Shown here: piece after piece, positions 58,190 to 64,000 of the stretch
Numbering within the stretch: position 1 is the stretch's first letter
Layout: each line of letters opens with the position of its first letter
From: Hyperoodon ampullatus
Lineage: Eukaryota > Chordata > Mammalia > Artiodactyla > Ziphiidae
Assembly (NCBI GenBank): GCA_949752795.1
Contig: OX457074.1
Location: 32,721,980-32,785,979, forward strand
Length of the DNA: 64,000 nucleotides
Direction: 5' to 3'
Notes under the pieces: generated by a model
Seen by the model: only the letters and a program-made list of their open reading frames with translations
The model's database searches: none
What the model was told of the DNA's origin: nothing
Program-made: the position numbers and the translations under genes

Positions 58190-58800
58190 TAAAACTTGAA
58201 AGTCCTTTTTCAGTGTCCCTCCTCGGAATCCCTCACCACACTTATCTTTCTCTGTGTCACTTGGTAAAGGTTTGGTGTATTTACCACCAGGTTGTTCTAA
58301 TGTGTTTACATATGTATGTATTATATAAAAACATACTTCAAAATTATACATAAAAGGAATTGTACAGAACATACTCATGTAGCTTGAAGCCAGCACATAT
58401 AGATCTCCCTGCTTCTTTCTGAATTGCTACAATATATTTCACAGTACAGATAGACCATATTTTACCTATCTCTTTACTGATGGATATTTGTGGGGTTTTT
58501 TCGCTATTAAAACAACCCTGCAGGGACTTCCCTGGCGGTCCAGTGGTTAGGACTCCGGGCTTCCACTGAAGGGGGCACGGGTTCAATCCCTGGTCAGGAA
58601 CTAAGATCCCACAAGCTATGCGGTGGGTGGCCAAAAAAATAATAAACAAATAAATAAAACAATGCTCCAGTGAATATCCTTGAGAACGTCTCATCTCAGA
58701 CGTGCAAATATTTCTTCAGGATATAGCTAGAAGTGGAATGGTATCAAAGAATATGGCACTTAAATCTGTGATTACTACAAAGTTGCCCTTCAAAAAGATG
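58190..58800 (-). repeat. Old L1-like sequence, reversed, split by SINE
   Basis: 'tttactgatggatatttgtg' and 'agtgaatatccttgagaacg' are typical of reversed L1M 3' parts. Confidence 0.5.
58523..58655 (+). repeat. SINE, form C
   Basis: Flanks AAAACAACCCTGCAG and AAAACAATGCTCCAG. Confidence 0.88.
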
Positions 58801-58805
58801 GTACA

Positions 58806-59125
58806 GGGCTTCCCTGGTGGCGCAATGGTTGAGAATCTGCCTGCTAATGCAGGGGACACGGGTTCGAGCCCTGGTCTGGGAAGATCCCACATGCCACGGA
58901 GCAACTAGGCCCGTGAGCCACAACTACTGAGCCTGCACGTCTGGCGTCTGTGCTCCGCAACAAGAGAGGCTGCGACAGTGAGAGGCCCGCGTACCGCGAT
59001 GAAGAGTGGCCCCCGCTCAACGCAACTAGAGAAAGCCCTCACACAGAAACGAAGACCCAACACAGCCAAAAATAAATAAATAAATAAATAAATAAAATTT
59101 AAAAAATAAAATGCTTTATAAAAAA
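58806..59125 (+). repeat. SINE, form B
   Basis: Duplication AAAAAGATGGTAC at 58792-58804 and 59126-59138, with a long (AAAT)n tail. Confidence 0.92.
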
Positions 59126-59138
59126 AAAAAGATGGTAC

Positions 59139-59515
59139 TACATGCAACGAAATATTATTCAGCCTTGAAAAGGATGGAAATTCTGACACATGCGATGTGG
59201 ATGAATCTTGATGAAATAAACCAGACAAAAAGGACAAGTACGCTACGATTCCACCTATATGAGGTCCTTAGAGTAATCAAATTCATAGAGACAGAAAGCA
59301 GAATGGCGGCTGTCAGGGACTGAGGAAAGGGGATGGGGAGTTAGTGCTTAATGGGTGTAGAGTTTCAGTTTGGGATGATGAAAAAGCTCTGGAGATGATA
59401 ATGGTGATGGTCGCATAACAATGTGAATGTACTTAATGCCACTGAATCTTATATTTAAAAAGGGTTAAAATGGTAAATTTTGTTATGTATTTTTTAACAC
59501 AATAAAAAAGAAAAC
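59139..59515 (+). repeat. Old L1 3' end
   Basis: 'tttcagtttgggatgatgaa' and 'tgaatgtacttaatgccact' to CACAATAAAAAAG. Confidence 0.75.
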
Positions 59516-59570
59516 TATACCATTATGAATTCCCACCAATATTGCATAAGAGTACCTAGTTCTCCAGACC

Positions 59571-59697
59571 CCCATATATATATATTTTGGGGACTGCACT
59601 GCCTGACTTGCAGGATCTTAGTTCCCAGACCAGGGATCAAACCTGCGCCTCCTGCAGTGGAAGCATGGAGTCCTAACCACTGGACCACCAGGGAATC

Positions 59698-59744
<47 letters not shown>
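59571..59744. repeat. (TA)n tracts flanking a reversed SINE
   Basis: The SINE (form C, about 59585-59698) sits inside a TA repeat. The distal tract, 59699-59744, is over 40 bp. Confidence 0.88.
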
Positions 59745-59753
<9 letters not shown>

Positions 59754-60235
59754 CATCTTTATTGGAGTGTAATTGCTTTACAATGGTGCGTTAGCTTCTG
59801 CTGTACAACAAAGTGAATCAGCTATACATATACAGATATCCCCATATCCCCTCCCTCTTGCGTCTCCCTCCCACCCTCCCTATCCCACCTGTCCAGGTGG
59901 TCACAAAGCACGGAGCTGATCTCCCTGTGCTATGTGGCTGTTTCCTACTAGCTAGCTATTTTACATTTGGTAATATATATAAGTCCATGCCACTCTCTCA
60001 CTTCATCCCAGGTTACCCTTTGCCCTTTCCGTGTCCTCAAGTCCATTCTCTACATCTGCGTCTTTATTCCTCTCCTGCCCCTAGGTTCTTCACAATCATT
60101 TTTAAACTTTTGTTTCGATTCCACATATACGTGTTAGTATACAGTATTTGTATTTCTTTTTCTGACTTACTTCACTCTGTATGACAGAATCTAGGTCCAT
60201 CCACCTCACTACAAATAACTCAATTTCGTTTCTTT

Positions 60236-60439
60236 TTTTTTTTTTTTTTCGGTACGCGGGCCTCTCACTGTTGTGGCCTCTCCCGCTGCAGAGCACAGGC
60301 TCCGGACACGCAGGCTCAGCGGCCATGGCTCACGGGCCTAGCCGCTCCGCAGCATGTGGGATCTTCCCGGACCGGGGCACGAACCCGTGTCCCCTGCATC
60401 GGCAGGCGGACTCTGAACCACTGCGTCACCAGGGAAGCC
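60236..60439 (-). repeat. SINE, form A, reversed
   Basis: Perfect duplication CAATTTCGTTTCTTT at 60221-60235 and 60440-60454. Confidence 0.93.
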
Positions 60440-60835
60440 CAATTTCGTTTCTTTCTATGGCTAATATTCCATTGTATATTGAAGATGTGCAACACCTTCT
60501 TTATCCATTCATCTGTCAGTGGACACTTAGGTTGCTTCCATGTCCTGGCTATTGTAAACAGAGCTGCAATACACATTGTGGAACATGACTCTTTCTGAAT
60601 TATGGTTTTCTCAAGGTATATGCCCAGTAGTGGGATTGCTGGGTCGTATGGTAGTTCTATTTTTAGTTTTCTAAGGAACCTCCATACTGTTTTCCATAGT
60701 GGCTGTATCAATTTACATTCCCACCAACAGTGCAAGAGGGTTCCCTTTTCTCCACACCTCTGCAGCATTTATTGTTTGTAGATTTTTTTGATGATGGTCA
60801 TTCTCACCTGTGAGGTGATACCTCATTGTAGTTTT

Positions 60836-61043
60836 TTTTTTTTTTTTTTTTTGTGGTACGCGGGCCTCTCACTGTTGTGGCCTCTCCCGTTGTGGAGCAC
60901 AGGCTCCGGACGCGCAGGCTCAGCGGCCATGGCTCACGGGCCCAGCCGCTCCGCAGCATGTGGGATCTTCCCGGACCGGGGCACGAACCCGTGTCTCCTG
61001 CATTGGCAGGCGGACTCTCAACCACTGCGCCACCAGGGAAGCC
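60836..61043 (-). repeat. SINE, form A, reversed
   Basis: Perfect duplication CCTCATTGTAGTTTT at 60821-60835 and 61044-61058. Confidence 0.93.
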
Positions 61044-61489
61044 CCTCATTGTAGTTTTGATTTGCATTTCTCTAATGATTAGTGACGTTGAGCATTCTTT
61101 CATGCCTCTGTTGGCAATCTGTATGTCTTCTTTGGAGAAATGTGTATTTAGGTCTTCTGCCCATTTATGGATTGGGGTTTTTTTTGATATTGAGCTGCAT
61201 GAGCTGCTTGTAAAGTTTGGAGATTAATCCTCTGTCAGTTGCTTCATTGGCAAATATTTTCTCCTATTCTGAGGGTTGTCTTTTTGTCTTTTTTATGTTT
61301 TGCTTTGCTGTGCAAAAGCTTTTAAGTTTCATTTGGTCCCATTTGTTTATTTTTGTTTTTATTTCCATTTCTCTAGGAGGTGGGTCAAAAAGGATCTTGC
61401 TGTGAGTGATGTCATAGAGTGTTCTGCCTATGTTTTCCTCTAAGAGTTTTATAGTGTCTGGCCTTACATTTAGGTCTTTAATCCATTTT

Positions 61490-61690
61490 TTTTTTTTTGC
61501 GGTACACGGGCCTCTCACGGTTGTGGCCTCTCCCGTTGTGGAGCACAGGCTCCGGACGCGCAGGCTCAGCGGCCATGGCTCACGGGCCCAGCCGCTCCGC
61601 GGCATGTGGGATCTTCCCGGACCGGGGCACGAACCCGTGTCCCCTGCGTCGGCAGGCGGACTCTCAACCACTGCGTCACCAGGGAAGCCC
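61490..61690 (-). repeat. SINE, form A, reversed
   Basis: TTTAATCCATTTT at 61477-61489 and TTTAACCCATTTT at 61691-61703. Confidence 0.92.
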
Positions 61691-61860
61691 TTTAACCCAT
61701 TTTGAGTTTATTTTTGTGTATGGTGTTAGGGAATGTTCTAATTTCATTCTTTTACATGTAGCTGTCCAGTTTTCCCAGCACCACTTATTGAAGTGGCTGT
61801 CTTTTCTCCATTGTATATTCTTGTCTCCTTTATCAAAGATAAGGTGACCATATCCAATAT

Positions 61861-63600
61861 ATATTAATAATCACTTAATTTTGGATAATTTGAAGGGCAA
61901 AAATGACACTGTTTTAATTGGCATGTCCCTGATTAAACTTGTGAGATTAAACACTTTTTGCATTTTTTGACATTAATTTGTACTGCAAATTACCTGTTCA
62001 CATCTTTGCCCGTTCTTATTATTAATTTGTAGGACCGCCTTATACATTCTAAAAAGTAATCATTTTTCTGTTATAACTGTGATTAATAGTGTTATTAATA
62101 GGGTTATTTCACTTTTTGTTTATGGTGTCTTTGTAAAAACCGAAGTTTTGGATTTCAAAAGGAATCTGCCAATCTTTTTCTTTATGATTTCTGGGCCAAA
62201 GAAGTGAGGGAGCCGTCCTGAAAATTGGGGGCCTTCCCTCCATCCCTCCAGTCCAGTGTTTGAGAGGCATGGACCACACGCTGAAGGAGTGGAGGGGCTG
62301 GGCCAGCAGGGCCACCTGGCCCCAGAACTCAGGCTGCTGCGCGAAGCAGCAGCAAGTTCACATCCATCCGCGCAGCAGGCTCTGGAGCGGGAGAAGGCCG
62401 GAGGGAGGCCTGGCTCTGCTCAGCCTGCCTTTCTTCAGACTTCTAGTTTTCAGAACTGCTCTGCCCGCCCTGAGTCAGAGCGGAAAACACTGACCATTGC
62501 GTCCAGCAAAGGGGATGCTTCAGCATTTGGGAGAGAAAAGGGCCTTTGGGGCTTACCCAAAGAAGACCTTACTCCCCAGGGAGAATGCTCTCCCCTTCCA
62601 TAATCCTCAGCCTTCCCACCCTGCTACATGTGGGTTAGCTGGCAGCCCCAACACCTCCTGCTTTGCCCTGGCTTCTGAGAATCGGCACCCCAACCCCTCC
62701 CACTCCTGTGAAAGCTGTTTTTCTGAGCATCAGGCCTGAGCGTAATCACCTTTAGAAGCTCAAGCGGCGTGCTCTCTTTTTGCAGCCAATACTTCAATTC
62801 AGATGCTCTGACGGCCTTTTAGATGATCCTACTCCTCCCCAAGCTTTTCCTGGAGGCTCCTGTTCCCACACCAGCCACACCTCGGGAGGGACCAAGGCCC
62901 CGAGCCACCCAAGGGCATGAGCAGGGAGCTGAGACAAACAGAGACCTCCGGAGGCGAGAAGACAGAGGCTGAAGGCATGCAGCGGGGGCTGCAGGCGTCT
63001 GCACGTCGCATCCTCTGCTCCTCTGGCACCTGCCCCCCTCCACCTCCCGACGCTGAAACCTCTGCGACCTCCTCTCCTCTTTTCTGTAAAACCACAAGAA
63101 GGCAGGTGGAGACCGCTCAGTCCCAGTTAAGTGCCGATGGTTTCCTCTAAGAGGCTGCTCCCCTGCAGACTCACGTCACCCACCTAAAATAATTCACTCA
63201 TCTCACTTCCAGCTTTGCCGTCCCCACTTGTATTTCAGGCCAGAGCAGCGCAGCACGGCTCCAAGCTCTGGCCACGGGGTTCCGGTGAGTGGGGCATGAA
63301 ATGGGTCTTCTCACATGGAAATTTATAGTGAAATACGGGGCCCATGCCTAAAGACATACCCCAAAGTAAATACACCATCTGTGCAGGCTCTCTGGGGTGA
63401 CCCAGGAACACAGAACGTAAGGGTGGAGACACAAACTTTCTGTGGGGCATGGTTTGGTCTCACCCAGAAATCAGCAAATATCACCACTTCCATCTGGACA
63501 GATGGGGCCGAACAGCTCTGTGTGAATCCAGGCCTAAACATCTCCTGGGGATACGAGCTCTGAGCCTTACTCCAAAGCCTCACGTGTGTGGAAATAAAAT
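61861..63600. other. Unique sequence, no gene recognised
   Basis: GC-rich from about 62200. Overlapping frames on both strands have no recognisable domain. In human the next gene in this direction is TRPV2, but none of its exons is identified here. Confidence 0.45.
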
Positions 63601-63610
63601 TAGCCCTTCT

Positions 63611-63857
63611 GGGAGGGGAGGGAGAGGGACGGACTGGGAGTTTGGGGTTAGTAGATGCAAACTATTACATTTAGAATGGATAAACAACAAGGTCCTACTG
63701 TATAGCACAGGGAACTCTGTCTAATTTCCTGGGATAAACCAGAATGGAAAAGAATATTTAAAATAATGTCTAGATGTGTATAACTGAGTCACTTCGTTGT
63801 ACAGCAAACATTAGCACAACATTGTAAATCAACTATACTTCAATTTAAAAAGGAAAA
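63611..63857 (+). mobile_element. Short L1 3' end
   Basis: 'tactgtatagcacagggaac' through AATCAACTATACTTCAATTT. Flanks AAAATTAGCCCTTCT and AAAATTGGTCCTTCC. Confidence 0.8.
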
Positions 63858-63883
63858 AAAAATTGGTCCTTCCTACCCTGTGC

Positions 63884-64000
63884 AAAGTGCTGAGGCCACC
63901 CAGACAAACATGCTCAGTCATCAAGTGGAACAGGCCTGTAACATCCCCATTTACCAGGGATGATAAATACCAAGCTAGGTCAGGGTCAGGCACCCTGAGG
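63884..64000. other. Window end, MIR-like
   Basis: 'catttaccagggatgataaa' followed by 'ggtcagggtcagg' is weakly MIR-like. Nothing else seen. Confidence 0.3.

Larger units (their letters stand above)
59745..61860 (-). mobile_element. 5'-truncated L1 about 1.5 kb long, reversed, with three SINEs
   Basis: 3' UTR from 'aacatctttattggagtgta' into ORF2 end. The antisense frames read [20 protein letters not shown] and [20 protein letters not shown]. Broken by three form A SINEs. Confidence 0.88.

Noticed and set aside
61861..64000. TRPV2 first exons
   Set aside because: Expected on this side by human synteny, but no ankyrin-repeat or other TRPV2 peptide could be read.

Overview
The window is mammalian nuclear DNA, most probably from a cetacean and perhaps a toothed whale. 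The main clue is about 45 tRNA-derived SINEs of the cetartiodactyl CHR type (head like CTTCCCTGGTGGCGCAGTGG), many with intact target-site duplications. Three forms occur. Form A is about 200 bp, CpG-rich, and ends GAGAGGCCCGCGTACCGC plus A-tail. Form B is about 290-360 bp and ends in a GCAGCCAAAAATAAATAAAT-like tail. Form C is 100-220 bp with a GGACTTCCCTGGCGGTCCAG-like head. L1 3' ends of several ages, MIR, L2, MaLR LTR pieces and a mariner-type MITE make up the rest. No bacterial or viral gene and no CRISPR array is present.

Two protein-coding genes can be read completely. CENPV lies on the minus strand (coding 17888 down to 7268, five exons, 256 residues). It has a basic, low-complexity N-terminus encoded in a CpG island, then a cysteine-rich GFA-type zinc domain. 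UBB, polyubiquitin-B, lies on the plus strand. It has an untranslated first exon ending at 48979, an 876-bp intron, and one coding exon at 49862-50779 with four head-to-tail ubiquitin units plus a terminal Cys. From memory, human 17p11.2 has the same order (CENPV on the minus strand, then UBB on the plus strand, with TRPV2 beyond), so this is the orthologous segment. PIGL and TRPV2 exons were not recognised.

Layout: 1-7.0 kb is repeats, including a nested SINE/L1/SINE block at 2476-5746. 7.07-18.2 kb is CENPV; its large intron 3 carries an L1 with a 3' transduction, two SINEs, a GC-rich unique stretch and a mariner hairpin. 18.2-46.2 kb is a gene-free repeat field. 46.2-49.0 kb is unique sequence rising into a G-rich minisatellite and the UBB CpG-island promoter, with two NF-Y boxes and a heat-shock element. 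49.9-50.9 kb is the UBB body and poly(A) signal. 50.9-54.9 kb is mostly unique sequence containing a local direct repeat. 55-61.9 kb is repeats. 61.9-64 kb is mostly unique.

The two genes do not form a pathway. CENPV is a chromatin and centromere factor. UBB supplies ubiquitin and is normally stress-inducible, which fits the heat-shock element. No clearly new biological system was found. The most interesting signals are retroelement histories (transductions, re-used targets, SINEs sharing an extra tail), a miRNA-like mariner hairpin, the UBB promoter architecture and an unexplained direct repeat downstream of UBB.
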